Below, piece by piece: positions 35,108 through 45,872 of a DNA stretch of 57,129 bases. The notes beneath the pieces were generated by a model. The model did no database searches. It was not told the DNA's origin and saw only the letters and a list, made by a program, of their open reading frames with translations. Every line of letters begins with the position of its first letter. The first letter of the stretch is position 1. Made by a program: the position numbers and the translations under genes. This DNA is from Georgenia satyanarayanai (GTDB lineage: Bacteria > Actinomycetota > Actinomycetes > Actinomycetales > Actinomycetaceae). The DNA lies in the NCBI RefSeq assembly GCF_023715365.1, contig NZ_JAMBNZ010000017.1:1-57129 (forward strand), written 5' to 3'.

Positions 35108-36079
35108 TCAGCCCAGCCGCTCGGCGAGCCAGCCCAGCTGGCGCTCGCGCTGGAACTCCGTGCCGCCCTCGTGCTCGTTGAAGGGGTAGACCTCGACGTC
35201 GACGTCCCCGCCCCACACGTTGGCCGCGGCGTAGACGGTGGATGGCGGGCAGACCGGGTCCATGAGCGCGACGGAGTACAGCGCGGGCGCCTGGGCGCGC
35301 CGGGCGTGGTTGACGCCGTCGACGTAGGACAGCGTGCGGAAGGCGTCCTCGACGCGGTGCCGGTGCGCGGACAGGTAGGTGCGCACCTCCGCGAAGGGGC
35401 CGGCGGGCGCGCGCTCGACGCCGCGGCGGATGTGGGACAGCCACGGCACGTCCGGCATCGCGGCGGCGACGTCGATGAGCCCGGCGACGGCGGTGGTGAT
35501 CGCCCCGCCCTGACTCACGCCGGTGACGGCGACCCGTGCGGGGTCCACACCCGGCAGCTCGCGAACCGCCTCGACGGCGCGCACGCCGTCGGTGTAGACG
35601 CGCCGGTAGTAGTGGTCGTGGGGGTCCTCGATACCCCGGGTCAGCGTGCCGGGTGCGGCGACGCCGGCGCCCGCAGGGTCGGGGGTGGCGCCGAAGCCGT
35701 TCGTCGGCGCGGTGCCCTGTCCACGGGTGTCCATGACGACGTAGGCGTAGCCGGCCGCGGCCCACGTGAGCCGGCTGTGGGCGAGGCCGCGCCCACCCCC
35801 GTAGCCGAGGTACTCGACGACGGCGGGCAGCTGCTCGCCCGCACGCCCGGCGGGCCGCAGGTACCAGCCCTTGACGCGGTGCCCGTCGAAGCCGGAGAAG
35901 GTGAGGTCGAAGGTCTCGATCGCGGTGAGGTGGGCGTCCACGGGCGTGGCCTCGACGGCGAGGTCGTGGGCGCGAGTCTCGGCCAGTGTCCGGGCCCAGA
36001 AGGCGTCGAAGTCGGCCGGCTCGGCGACGTCCGGACGGTAGTGCGGCAGCTCGGCGGCATCGATGTCGAAGAGGGGCAC
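35108..36079 (-). CDS. Acetyl esterase, CE7 family (acetylxylan esterase/cephalosporin-C deacetylase)
   Basis: 323 aa. The nucleophile elbow is GVSQGGAITTA (about 182-192), the acid is in MDPVCPPSTVY and the histidine in FNEHEGG; MDTRGQGTAP is the CE7 family motif. It removes acetyl groups from xylo-oligosaccharides, and homologues accept cephalosporin C. No signal peptide, so it acts in the cytoplasm on imported sugars. GTG 36079 follows TAGGCT (36087-36092, minus strand) at 7 nt, a leaderless start. No sugar transporter is adjacent. Confidence 0.92.
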   Translation of the reverse strand: MPLFDIDAAELPHYRPDVAEPADFDAFWARTLAETRAHDLAVEATPVDAHLTAIETFDLTFSGFDGHRVKGWYLRPAGRAGEQLPAVVEYLGYGGGRGLAHSRLTWAAAGYAYVVMDTRGQGTAPTNGFGATPDPAGAGVAAPGTLTRGIEDPHDHYYRRVYTDGVRAVEAVRELPGVDPARVAVTGVSQGGAITTAVAGLIDVAAAMPDVPWLSHIRRGVERAPAGPFAEVRTYLSAHRHRVEDAFRTLSYVDGVNHARRAQAPALYSVALMDPVCPPSTVYAAANVWGGDVDVEVYPFNEHEGGTEFQRERQLGWLAERLG

Positions 36080-36140
36080 GGCCGGAAGCCTAGCGTCGTC
36101 CGCGCGCTCCGGACATGTCGACAGCCGGCCACACCAGACG

Positions 36141-36180
36141 CCGAGAGCCGGATTCCTCCAGGGAGGAGTCCGGCTCTCGG
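36141..36180 (-). terminator. Terminator after the Bax inhibitor-1 gene
   Basis: Perfect 12-bp stem CCGAGAGCCGGA / TCCGGCTCTCGG with inner TCCTCC/GGAGGA pairing; 17 nt beyond the gene's stop and before the esterase promoter. Confidence 0.85.
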
Positions 36181-36196
36181 CTAGGGTTCGGGTGGA

Positions 36197-37081
36197 CTAG
36201 TCGCTGCCGCGGAGGATGGCGAGCAGGCGGAGGAACTCGATGTAGAGCCACACGAGCGTGACGATGAGACCGAAGGCGGCCGACCACGCGAAGCGGGCCG
36301 GGATGCCGCCCTCGACGCCCCGCTTGATCGCGTCGAAGTCCATGATGAGGCAGATCGCGGCCAGGCCGACGGCGAAGACGCCGACGATGACCCCGAGCGG
36401 GATGCCCATGATCTCCACGCTCGAGCGCAGGCCGAAGGCGGCGTCGCCCGAGCCGAAGAGCATGACGCCGAGGTTGACGAGGGAGAAGAGGGCGTAGCCG
36501 ACGAGCGCGATGAGGACGAACCGCGTGAGCTTCGGGGTGACGCGGACCGCACCGCTCGAGAAGAGCAGGAGCGTGGCGACGAAGGTGGCACCGGTCGCGA
36601 GGACCGCCTGGAGGACGATGCCCGGGTAGATGGTCTCGAAGACCATCGAGATACCACCGAGGAAGAGCCCCTCGGCCGCGGCGTAGACGGCGATGAGCGC
36701 CGGGCTCGGCTCCCGCTTGAACGCGTTGACCAGACCGAGCACGAATCCCACTGCGAGACCGCCGTAGGTGGCCAGCGGGTTGCCGTCCAGGACGAACCAG
36801 TTGAGCGCCCCCATCGCGACGACGAGCGCGAGCAGCCCGCCGGTCTTGATGATGACGTCGTCGTAGGTCATCCGGCCCGTCTGGGCCGGGCCGGCGGCCG
36901 GCTGCTGGTAGGCGTTCTCGAGGTGCTGGACCTGGTAGGGGTCAGCCGCCGGCGGCTGCTGGTAGGTGGTCCCGCCCTGCGGCGCGTAGCCCGGGTGGGT
37001 GGGGTAGCCGTTCGGGGTCGTCGCCCGCTGCTGCCGGCGCTCGCCGAAGTACGGGCTGTTCTCGAAGACTGGATTGCTCAC
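36197..37081 (-). CDS. Bax inhibitor-1/YccA-family membrane protein
   Basis: 294 aa. A Gln/Pro/Tyr-rich cytoplasmic N-terminus of ~75 residues precedes seven membrane helices, including ALIAVYAAAEGLFLGGISMVF and the helix with CLIMDFDAIKRGVEGG. The C-terminal FGLIVTLVWLYIEFLRLLAIL is the conserved BI-1 end. Homologues are calcium-leak channels or bind the FtsH protease. GTG 37081 follows CAGGAGGCACTGA, fixing the start. Monocistronic with its own terminator. Confidence 0.92.
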   Translation of the reverse strand: MSNPVFENSPYFGERRQQRATTPNGYPTHPGYAPQGGTTYQQPPAADPYQVQHLENAYQQPAAGPAQTGRMTYDDVIIKTGGLLALVVAMGALNWFVLDGNPLATYGGLAVGFVLGLVNAFKREPSPALIAVYAAAEGLFLGGISMVFETIYPGIVLQAVLATGATFVATLLLFSSGAVRVTPKLTRFVLIALVGYALFSLVNLGVMLFGSGDAAFGLRSSVEIMGIPLGVIVGVFAVGLAAICLIMDFDAIKRGVEGGIPARFAWSAAFGLIVTLVWLYIEFLRLLAILRGSD

Positions 37082-37333
37082 TCAGTGCCTCCTGGTCGCA
37101 GCGCGGCTCGAGCCGGCGCCATGGTCTGTCCGCGGCCCATCCTAGGGGGGGTGCCGTGGGACGGCCCGCATCATGACAACGTGCGCCTGCCCCGCCGTGT
37201 TCCCGCCTCGTGCGCGGGACTGAGCCCTGCCTCCCCCACGAGCGGGAGGACGTGGCGCCGCAATCTCCCCCTTCGGGGCGTCGCGGCGCACCCCCGCCGA
37301 CCTCTACGGTGGAGGCCGGACAAGGAGGTACGC

Positions 37334-38284
37334 ATGATCGAAGCCCACGAGCTCACCAAACGGTACGGGGATAAGACCGCCGTCGACCGGGTGAGCTTCA
37401 CCGTACGACCGGGCACCGTCACCGGCTTCCTCGGCCCCAACGGCGCCGGGAAGTCGACAACGATGCGCATGGTCGTCGGACTGGACCGGCCGACGTCGGG
37501 CACGGTCACCGTCAACGGTCGGCCCTACGCCCAGCACCGCACCCCGCTGCGCGAGGTCGGGGTGCTGCTGGACGCCAAGGCCGTCCACACCGGCCGCTCG
37601 GCGTACCAGCACCTGCGTGCCCTCGCCGCCACGCACGGCATACCGACGGCCCGGGTGCGGGAGGTCATCGAGATGACCGGCCTGCAGGCGGTGGCCCGCA
37701 AGCGGGTCGGCGGCTTCTCCCTCGGCATGGGCCAGCGGCTGGGCATCGCCGCAGCCATGCTCGGCGATCCGCGCACCCTCATCCTCGACGAGCCCGTCAA
37801 CGGCCTGGACCCGGAGGGCGTCAAGTGGGTGCGCACGATGGTGCGCCAGCTCGCCGCCGAGGGCCGCACCGTCTTCCTCTCCTCCCACCTCATGAGCGAG
37901 ATGGCCCAGACCGCCGACCAGCTGCTCGTCATCGGGCGCGGGCGCATCATCGCCGCCGGGCCGGTGCAGGAGATCATCGACGCGACCCGCGGCGTCACCG
38001 TCCGCGTCCGCTCGCCGCGCGCCGGCGAGCTCGGGGACCTCCTCAGCAGGGCGGGTGCCACGCTGCGACCGGCCGAACCGGGGCTCATGGAGGTCACCGG
38101 CCGCACCGCCGAGGAGATCGGCGACCTCGCTGCCGCGTCCGGCATCCCGCTCCACGAGCTGACGCCCGTCCGTGCCTCCCTCGAGGACGCGTACATGACC
38201 CTCACCCAGGACGAGGTGGAGTACCACTCCGAGCCGCAGCACGGCAACGGCACATCCGCCCGCACCGAAGGAGCCGCCCGATGA
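37334..38284 (+). CDS. ABC exporter ATPase (DrrA/CcmA type)
   Basis: 316 aa. Walker A is GPNGAGKST (about 35-43), the Q-loop side VGVLLDAKAVH, signature FSLGMGQRLGIA, Walker B LILDEPVNGLDPEG and switch His in LSSHLMSE. The C-terminal ~90 residues (VTVRVRSPRAGEL; SLEDAYMTLTQDEVEY) are the DrrA-like extension. ATG 37334 is set by AAGGAGG (37322-37328). A TACGGT -10 candidate lies at about 37304-37309. It overlaps the permease start by 4 nt (ATGA). Confidence 0.93.
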   Translation: MIEAHELTKRYGDKTAVDRVSFTVRPGTVTGFLGPNGAGKSTTMRMVVGLDRPTSGTVTVNGRPYAQHRTPLREVGVLLDAKAVHTGRSAYQHLRALAATHGIPTARVREVIEMTGLQAVARKRVGGFSLGMGQRLGIAAAMLGDPRTLILDEPVNGLDPEGVKWVRTMVRQLAAEGRTVFLSSHLMSEMAQTADQLLVIGRGRIIAAGPVQEIIDATRGVTVRVRSPRAGELGDLLSRAGATLRPAEPGLMEVTGRTAEEIGDLAAASGIPLHELTPVRASLEDAYMTLTQDEVEYHSEPQHGNGTSARTEGAAR

Positions 38285-39141
38285 GCGCCGCCACGTCCGC
38301 CGCCACCCCCACCGTCCCCGTCCGGCCGGTGGGCCTGGGCCGCGTCCTGCGCTCGGAGTGGGTCAAGCTCTGGTCGCTGCGCTCGACGTACTGGACCATC
38401 GCGCTCACGCTGCTGGCGATGCTCATGCTCGCCGTGCTCATGGCCTTTGCCGCGGGTGCGGTGGCCTCCGACGGCTCCTTCGCCCCCGAGGAGGTCGGGC
38501 TGGACGGGCTCACCGTGCTGGGCACCGCCTACGGGATGGCGCAGCTCGTCATCGCGGTCCTCGGGGTGCTCGTCGTCACCGGCGAGTACTCCACCGGGAT
38601 GATCCGTTCCTCGCTCACCGCGGTGCCCACCCGGCTCCCGGTGCTCGCCGCCAAGGCCGTCCTCGTCGCGCTCGTGTCCTTCGTCGTCGGCGTCGTCGGG
38701 ATCGCCCTCGCCTACGTCCTCACGATGCCGATGCTCGCCGACGCGGGTGGGGCCGCGGATCTCGGCGACCCCGACACCCTGCGGATGTTCTGGGGCACCG
38801 GCCTCTACCTCGCCGCCGTCGGTCTCTTCGGCCTGGCGATCGGCACGCTCGTGCGCCACTCCGCCGGAGCGATCGCCGTCGTCGTCGGGATCCTGCTCAT
38901 CCTGCCCACCGTCCTGCAGCTGGCGATGAACGGCCTGGACTGGCTCCGCGACATCTACCCCTACCTGCCGACGGCGGCGGGTGACCGGATCATCACCGCC
39001 GGCGGGTCCACCGAGGCCATGTCGGGGATGCCGGGCATGCCCGAGCTGCTCGACCCGTGGGTCGGCTACGGCGTCTTCCTCGGCTACGTCGCCGTGGCCC
39101 TGCTCGCCGCGGCCGTGCTGCTGCGCCGCCGCGACGCCTGA
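38281..39141 (+). CDS. ABC exporter permease (ABC-2 type)
   Basis: 286 aa, six membrane helices. The cytoplasmic start LRSEWVKLWSLRSTYWT (about 23-39) and VTGEYSTGMIRSSLTAVPTR are typical of actinobacterial ABC-2 permeases paired with DrrA-like ATPases. The last helix ends LLRRRDA. Substrate unknown; related pairs export antibiotics, lipids or bacteriocins. ATG 38281 overlaps the ATPase stop, so the two are produced together. Confidence 0.9.
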   Translation: MSAATSAATPTVPVRPVGLGRVLRSEWVKLWSLRSTYWTIALTLLAMLMLAVLMAFAAGAVASDGSFAPEEVGLDGLTVLGTAYGMAQLVIAVLGVLVVTGEYSTGMIRSSLTAVPTRLPVLAAKAVLVALVSFVVGVVGIALAYVLTMPMLADAGGAADLGDPDTLRMFWGTGLYLAAVGLFGLAIGTLVRHSAGAIAVVVGILLILPTVLQLAMNGLDWLRDIYPYLPTAAGDRIITAGGSTEAMSGMPGMPELLDPWVGYGVFLGYVAVALLAAAVLLRRRDA

Positions 39142-39163
39142 CCCCACGCGGGGCTGGGCCACC

Positions 39164-40564
39164 TCACTCCTTGGCCGCGGACGGCGAGGGCTGCTTCTTC
39201 TGGTCGTTGGTCGCCGCGGCGACAAAGGACGCGCGCGGGCTCTGGAGCGAGCCGAGGGCGACGAGCTCGCGACGGAAGAAGAGCGCGGTCGTCCAGTCGA
39301 GCACGATGCGCACCTTGCGGTTGAGGGTCGGCATCGCCCACATGTGGTAGCTGCGGTGCATGAACCAGGCGATCGGGCCGCGGAGCTTGAGCCCGCCGAC
39401 GTTCGCCACGCCCTTGCCCAGCCCGAGCGACGCGACGGTCCCGATGTTCTTGTGCTTGTAGTCCTCCAGCGGCTCACCGCGCAGGGCCCGCACGAGATTC
39501 GCCGCGAGGTGCTTCGCCTGGCGCACGGCGTGCTGGGCGGTCGGGCCGGTCGTCGCGCCGTGCTCGCCGGTGAGGTCCGGGACCGCGGCACAGTCACCGG
39601 CGGCCCACACACCCTCGACCACGCCGTCGTCATCGACCACCTGGAGCGTGGGCAGCGCCCGCACCCGGCCACGCTCGTCGAGCGGGAGGTCGGAGCTGCC
39701 GAGGACAGGGTTGGCCTTGACGCCGGCGGTCCACACGACGGTGTCCGCCTCGAACTCCTCGCCGGTGGACAGCTTGATGTCCCCGTCGACGCAGGAGTCG
39801 AGGAAGGTGTTGAGGTGGATCTCGATGCCGCGGGCACGCAGCTGCTCCATGGCGTAGCCACCGAGCTCCTCGCCCACCTCGGGCAGGATGCGGCCGGCAC
39901 CCTCGACGAGGATGAAGCGCATGTCCTCCCGTCGGATGCCGTCGAAGTTCTTGGACGCAGCCCGGGCCATGTCCTCGATCTCACCGAGCGCCTCGACGCC
40001 GGCGAAGCCACCCCCGACGAAGACGAAGGTGAGCTTGCGACGGCGCAGCTCGGGGTCCCAGGTGGACGCGGCGACGTCCATCTTGCCGAGCACCTGGTTG
40101 CGCAGCGCCGTGGCTTCCTCGACCCACTTGAAGCCGATGGCGAACTCGGCGAGACCGGGGATCGGCAGGGTGCGGGCCACGGACCCGAGGCCGATGACAA
40201 GCTCGTCGTAGGACAGCTCGTAGGGCTCACCCTCCTCGACCGGCTCCACGACCACACGACGCTCGGCGTGCCGGATCTCCGAGACGCTGCCGGTGACGAG
40301 CGTGCAGCCGCGCAGCTCGCGGCGCAGCGGCGCGACGACGTGGCGGGGCTCGAGGGCGCCGGCGGCGGCCTCCGGCAGGAAGGGCTGGTAGGTCATGTAG
40401 GAGCGCGGGTCGACGATCGCGATCTCGACCTCCTCGCGACTCATCCGCTTGCGCAGACCGAGCGCGGTGTACAGGCCGATGTACCCGCCCCCGAGGATGA
40501 GGATGCGCTTCGTGCGGCGCGGGCGCGGCGTGCTGGCAGGGGCCGTTCCGGTCGAGGCAGTCAT
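39164..40564 (-). CDS. ndh: Type II NADH dehydrogenase (NDH-2)
   Basis: 466 aa. FAD-binding GGGYIGLYTALGL (about 26-38), NADH-binding FVGGGFAGVEALGEIE (about 170-185) and the FAD-contact VWAAGDCAAVPD are all present, with the quinone-site segment TAQHAVRQAKHLA. The C-terminal amphipathic part (PIAWFMHRSYHMW; WTTALFFRREL) anchors it to the membrane. It passes electrons from NADH to menaquinone without pumping protons. ATG 40564 lies 6 nt after TACGAT (40571-40576, minus strand), suggesting a leaderless mRNA. Confidence 0.93.
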   Translation of the reverse strand: MTASTGTAPASTPRPRRTKRILILGGGYIGLYTALGLRKRMSREEVEIAIVDPRSYMTYQPFLPEAAAGALEPRHVVAPLRRELRGCTLVTGSVSEIRHAERRVVVEPVEEGEPYELSYDELVIGLGSVARTLPIPGLAEFAIGFKWVEEATALRNQVLGKMDVAASTWDPELRRRKLTFVFVGGGFAGVEALGEIEDMARAASKNFDGIRREDMRFILVEGAGRILPEVGEELGGYAMEQLRARGIEIHLNTFLDSCVDGDIKLSTGEEFEADTVVWTAGVKANPVLGSSDLPLDERGRVRALPTLQVVDDDGVVEGVWAAGDCAAVPDLTGEHGATTGPTAQHAVRQAKHLAANLVRALRGEPLEDYKHKNIGTVASLGLGKGVANVGGLKLRGPIAWFMHRSYHMWAMPTLNRKVRIVLDWTTALFFRRELVALGSLQSPRASFVAAATNDQKKQPSPSAAKE

Positions 40565-40637
40565 GAGTCGATCGTAGGTCGACGGCGTCCGCTTTGCGCG
40601 GTGCGGACCCGTACTGTCCCCCAACTCACGCTTCCGG

Positions 40638-40763
40638 CTACAGGAACTCCTCGAGCGAGTCCTCCAGCAGGGAGGTGGTGGGACGGACGCCGTTGTCCGT
40701 GCCGTCCCGCTCCTCCTGCCGCGTACTCTCGAGCACCGCGGACACGTCCATCGTGATCTCCAT
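40638..40763 (-). CDS. Probable small acidic protein, 41 aa
   Basis: 41 codons (37 from the second ATG at 40751, which has GGAGATC at ribosome-binding distance). The sequence starts MEITMDVSAVLESTRQEERD and ends PTTSLLEDSLEEFL; it is very acidic, without cysteine or membrane segment. Nearly all codons end in G or C (39 of 41), as in the real genes around it, which is the main argument that it is coding. It lies between the tRNA and ndh on the same strand. I do not recognise it; a signal-like or precursor peptide or a small regulator are possible. Confidence 0.55.
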   Translation of the reverse strand: MEITMDVSAVLESTRQEERDGTDNGVRPTTSLLEDSLEEFL

Positions 40764-40878
40764 TCCTCGAGCCGCCCGCCCGAGCTGGTGGATCAAGTCT
40801 GCGCGAGTTCACGCGCGTGGGCATCCGCCGCGAGAACGGGGACGCGTGGACCAAAGGACGACTGGGTCCGGACGTCGG

Positions 40879-40952
40879 TGCCCCCAGCGGGACTCGAACC
40901 CGCACTGAGCCGATTTTAAGTCGGCTGCCTCTGCCGATTGGGCTATGGGGGC
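40879..40952 (-). tRNA. tRNA with UAA anticodon (tRNA-Leu), short variable loop
   Basis: Minus strand: acceptor GCCCCCA/TGGGGGC, anticodon stem GCCGA/TCGGC with loop CTTAAAA (anticodon TAA), variable loop TCAGT, T-arm GCGGG-TTCGAGT-CCCGC, discriminator A. CCA is not encoded. The anticodon decodes UUA leucine, but the 5-nt variable loop is class I, whereas bacterial tRNA-Leu normally has a long variable arm. Confidence 0.88.
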
Positions 40953-40983
40953 GGCGCCCGGCCATCCTAGGCGGGCGGCCGCC

Positions 40984-41778
40984 TCACACCGTCGCCCGGC
41001 AGCGTGCCAGGACGTCGTCGAGCATGGCCTCGGTGAGCCGGCCGGTGAAGGTGTTCTGCTGCGACACGTGGTAGGAGCCGACGAGCCTCACCCTCCGCCC
41101 GCCCGGGGAGGTGACCTCCGTCTCGGCGCCGTGCCCGAAGGCCGGCCGCGGCCGCGGGACCTGCCAGCCGAGCGCGACGAGCGCGACGAGCGTGGCCTGC
41201 CAGGCGATCCCGCCCAGCGCGAGCACCGCCGTCGTCGTCGGCTCGAGGAGGGTGATCTCCCGGTGCAGCCAGCCGGCGCAGGCGACCCGCTCGTCGGGGG
41301 TGGGCTTGTTGTCGGGCGGGGCGCAGCGCACGGCGGAGACGATGCGTGCGCCGGTGAGCGCCAGGCCGTCGTCCGCGGCCACGGACGTCACCTGGTTGGC
41401 ATAGCCCGCGCGGTGCAGCGCCGCGAAGATCCAGTCGCCGGAGCGGTCGCCGGTGAAGAGCCGGCCCGTGCGGTTGGCGCCGTGCGCGGCGGGCGCGAGA
41501 CCGACGACGAGCAGGTGGGCGGCCGGGTCGCCGAAGCCGGCCGCGGGTCGGCCCCAGTAGGTCTCCTCGGCGAAGGCGCGGCGCTTGACGTCGGCGACGT
41601 GCTCGCGCCACTCGACCAGGCGCGGGCAGGCGCGGCAGACGGTGGAGCGGGCATCGAGGGTGAGGAGGTCCCGGCTCCCCGCGGCGAGGCGGCGCACGCC
41701 TGCCGCGGAGCGGGCCACGGGGGTCTGCGGGGTGGCGCGGTCGCCCGGCCAGCCGCTTCCCGGCGGGACATGACTCAT
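40984..41778 (-). CDS. Family 5 uracil-DNA glycosylase (UdgB-like)
   Basis: 264 aa. Motif A is VVGLAPAAHGANRTGRLFTGD (central GLAPAAHGANRTGRLF), diagnostic of family 5; motif B is LVGSYHVSQQNTFTGRL, with valine where a proline is common. Iron-sulfur cysteines are in STVCRACPRL, SAVRCAPP and RVACAGWL. These enzymes remove uracil, hypoxanthine and other deaminated bases. ATG 41778 lies 6 nt after CATGAT (41785-41790, minus strand), so the mRNA is probably leaderless. Confidence 0.92.
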   Translation of the reverse strand: MSHVPPGSGWPGDRATPQTPVARSAAGVRRLAAGSRDLLTLDARSTVCRACPRLVEWREHVADVKRRAFAEETYWGRPAAGFGDPAAHLLVVGLAPAAHGANRTGRLFTGDRSGDWIFAALHRAGYANQVTSVAADDGLALTGARIVSAVRCAPPDNKPTPDERVACAGWLHREITLLEPTTTAVLALGGIAWQATLVALVALGWQVPRPRPAFGHGAETEVTSPGGRRVRLVGSYHVSQQNTFTGRLTEAMLDDVLARCRATV

Positions 41779-41814
41779 CCCGCCATCATGGACGATCCGG
41801 CTGCGCGGGGCAGG

Positions 41815-42747
41815 TCAGCGCAGGCTGAGCGCGATCCCGTCGAGGATGTCGTGCTCGCTCGTGCGGACCGTCGGCAGGGTGCCGGTGGCGCGCTGGACGG
41901 CGCCGACGACCTCGCCCCAGATGAGGGCGCCGGCGCCGATGACGTCGATGCGCCCGGGGTGCATGAAGCCCATGGCGGCCCTTTCCTCGCGGGTGGCCTG
42001 GAGCAGTGCCTCGCAGGACGCCAGCACCGCCGGGGTCGGCAGCTCGGCGCCGTCGACGCGGGCACGGTCGTACTCAGGCAGGCCGAGGGCGTGGGCCGTG
42101 ACGGTGGTGACCGAGCCGGCGACGCCGACGACGGTGCGCACCTCCGCGAGCGGCACCTCGGCAGCCGCCTCGGCGAGCGCGTCGCGGACGTCCTGGCGGG
42201 CCGCCTTCACCTGCTTGCCGGTGGGCGGGTCGGCGCGCAGGTGCCGCTCGGTGAGCCGGACGCTGCCCATGTCGAGGGAGACACCGGCGCGGGGCACGTC
42301 GTCCCCGATGACGAGCTCGGTAGAGCCGCCACCGATGTCGACGACGAGGAGCGGGCGCGCCTGCTCGGCGTCGATGACGCTCGCGGCGCCGGCGAAGGAC
42401 AGCGCGGCCTCCTCCTGCCCGCTCACGACCTCCGGCTCCACCCCGAGGAGCGTGCGGACGCCGTCGACGAAGGTGTGGCGGTTGCCCGCGTCGCGGGTGG
42501 CGGAGGTCGCGACGAAGCGGGTGGCCTGGACGCGGTGCTCGGCGCAGATCTCGGCGTAGCGGCGCACCGCGGTGAGGGTGCGCTCGAGCGCCGCGGGGTC
42601 GAGCATGCCGGTGCGGTCCACGCCCTGCCCCAGACGCACGACCTCCATCTCGCGGACGACCTCGACGAGCGGGCCACGGCGCGAGACGTCGGCGATGAGG
42701 AGGCGGATCGAGTTGGTCCCGCAGTCGATGGCGGCGACCCGGCTCAT
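41815..42747 (-). CDS. ppx: Exopolyphosphatase / Ppx-GppA phosphatase
   Basis: 310 aa, the short two-domain type found in actinobacteria. ASKHA phosphate motifs: AAIDCGTNSIRLLIAD (about 4-19) and LLVVDIGGGSTELVIG (about 135-150), with catalytic Glu in SGQEEAALSF. The C-terminal HD domain of E. coli Ppx is absent. It may hydrolyse polyphosphate or pppGpp. ATG 42747 overlaps the DUF501 stop (ATGA). Confidence 0.93.
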   Translation of the reverse strand: MSRVAAIDCGTNSIRLLIADVSRRGPLVEVVREMEVVRLGQGVDRTGMLDPAALERTLTAVRRYAEICAEHRVQATRFVATSATRDAGNRHTFVDGVRTLLGVEPEVVSGQEEAALSFAGAASVIDAEQARPLLVVDIGGGSTELVIGDDVPRAGVSLDMGSVRLTERHLRADPPTGKQVKAARQDVRDALAEAAAEVPLAEVRTVVGVAGSVTTVTAHALGLPEYDRARVDGAELPTPAVLASCEALLQATREERAAMGFMHPGRIDVIGAGALIWGEVVGAVQRATGTLPTVRTSEHDILDGIALSLR

Positions 42748-43271
42748 CGCTCGCTCCCCTCGCCGCAGGTGCACCGGTCGGCCCGCCAGCGGGGGCGGAT
42801 GAGCTCGAGGGCCTCGTCACCCAGCGGGTTGACGCCGGGGCCGGCGGCGAGGGCGTGGCCGACGAGGACGTGGAGGCACTTGACCCGGCTGGGCATGCCG
42901 CCGGCGGAGATGCCGGCGATCTCCGGCACCTCCCCGAGCTCGGCGCGGCGCGCGAGGTAGTCCTCGTGGGCCACGGTGTACGCGGCGGCGAGCTCCTCGT
43001 CCTGTGCCAGGCGCTCGGTCATCTCGCGCATGACGCCCTCGGCCTCGAGGGTGCTCACGGCGCGCACGGCGCCGGGGGCGGTGAGGTAGAAGGTCGTGGG
43101 GAAGGGCGTGCCGTCGTCCAGGCGCGGGGCGGTGCGCACGACGAGCGGGCGTCCGCACACGCACCGGGCGGCGATGTCGACGACGCCGCGGGGCAGCCGG
43201 CCCAGCTGCTCGGCCAGGACCTCGAGGTCCTCGGGCGTCACGGTCGGGGAGACGGGGTGCGCGTCGGTCAC
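42744..43271 (-). CDS. DUF501 protein
   Basis: 175 aa. The family signature is seen: LPRGVVDIAARCVCGRPLVVRTAPRL (central ARCVCGRPLVV), GTPFPTTFYLTAPG, GGMPSRVKCLHVLVGHALA and the end RCTCGEG. Cysteine pairs suggest a metal site. Function unknown, but it is always found between ftsB and ppx in actinobacteria. GTG 43271 is preferred to GTG 43289 because GACAAT (43278-43283, minus strand) lies 6 nt before it, the leaderless pattern. Confidence 0.9.
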   Translation of the reverse strand: MTDAHPVSPTVTPEDLEVLAEQLGRLPRGVVDIAARCVCGRPLVVRTAPRLDDGTPFPTTFYLTAPGAVRAVSTLEAEGVMREMTERLAQDEELAAAYTVAHEDYLARRAELGEVPEIAGISAGGMPSRVKCLHVLVGHALAAGPGVNPLGDEALELIRPRWRADRCTCGEGSER

Positions 43272-43311
43272 CGGGAGATTGTCACCCACGGACCCGCGGG
43301 CGACGAAACCC

Positions 43312-45212
<1,901 letters not shown>

Positions 45213-45872
45213 TCAGCTGGGACCCCGCCCGCGGGCGTCCTGGAGCGTGCGCAGGTGCGCGCGCAGGGCGGCCTCGGCGTCGACGCCGGCCTCCTCGGCG
45301 CGCAGGACCATGCCCATGAGCTCGCGTCCCACCGCGGCCTCCTCGTCGACGACGGAGGGCGAGGAGTCCTCGCCGAGCAGCGCGTCGTCGGCCGTGCCCT
45401 CGCGGCGCAGGCGCCGGGTCACCTTCTGCGCGCGGGCGAGGGCGGGCAGGGCGAGCGGGATGCCGGCGAGGACGTCCTCCCCGGTCCGCTCGCGCTTCTT
45501 GATCTCGTGCCAGGCGGCCTCGACGTCGGCCGCCGAGCTGATGTCGTCGGCCTCGGCGAAGACGTGCGGGTGACGGCGGACGAGCTTGTCGAGCAGGACC
45601 TGGGCGACGTCGTCGAGGTCGAAGGGGTCGCTGGGGTGCTCCTCCGCGACGCGGGCGTGGAAGAGGACCTGGAGGAGGAGGTCGCCGAGCTCGCCGCGCA
45701 GCGCGTCACGGTCGTCGGACTCGGCCGCCTCGGCGAGCTCGAAGGCCTCCTCGACGGCGTAGGGCGCGAGCGATCGGTGGGTCTGCTCGGCGTCCCAGGG
45801 GCAGCCACCGGGCGAGCGCAGCCTGTCCATGGCCGCGACGACGGCGGCCATGGCGCCCCCACGGGCGGTCAC
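45213..45872 (-). CDS. mazG: Nucleoside triphosphate pyrophosphohydrolase MazG
   Basis: 219 aa. All-alpha NTP-PPase fold with the magnesium-binding ExxE...ExxD: VEEAFELAEAAE (about 40-51) and GELGDLLLQVLFHARVAEE. The start GGCPWDAEQTHRSLAPYAVEE and RRHPHVFAEAD are MazG signatures. The second MazG domain of E. coli is reduced, as in other actinobacteria. It hydrolyses aberrant or damaged NTPs. GTG 45872 overlaps the stop of the lipoprotein gene by 4 nt. Confidence 0.93.
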   Translation of the reverse strand: MTARGGAMAAVVAAMDRLRSPGGCPWDAEQTHRSLAPYAVEEAFELAEAAESDDRDALRGELGDLLLQVLFHARVAEEHPSDPFDLDDVAQVLLDKLVRRHPHVFAEADDISSAADVEAAWHEIKKRERTGEDVLAGIPLALPALARAQKVTRRLRREGTADDALLGEDSSPSVVDEEAAVGRELMGMVLRAEEAGVDAEAALRAHLRTLQDARGRGPS

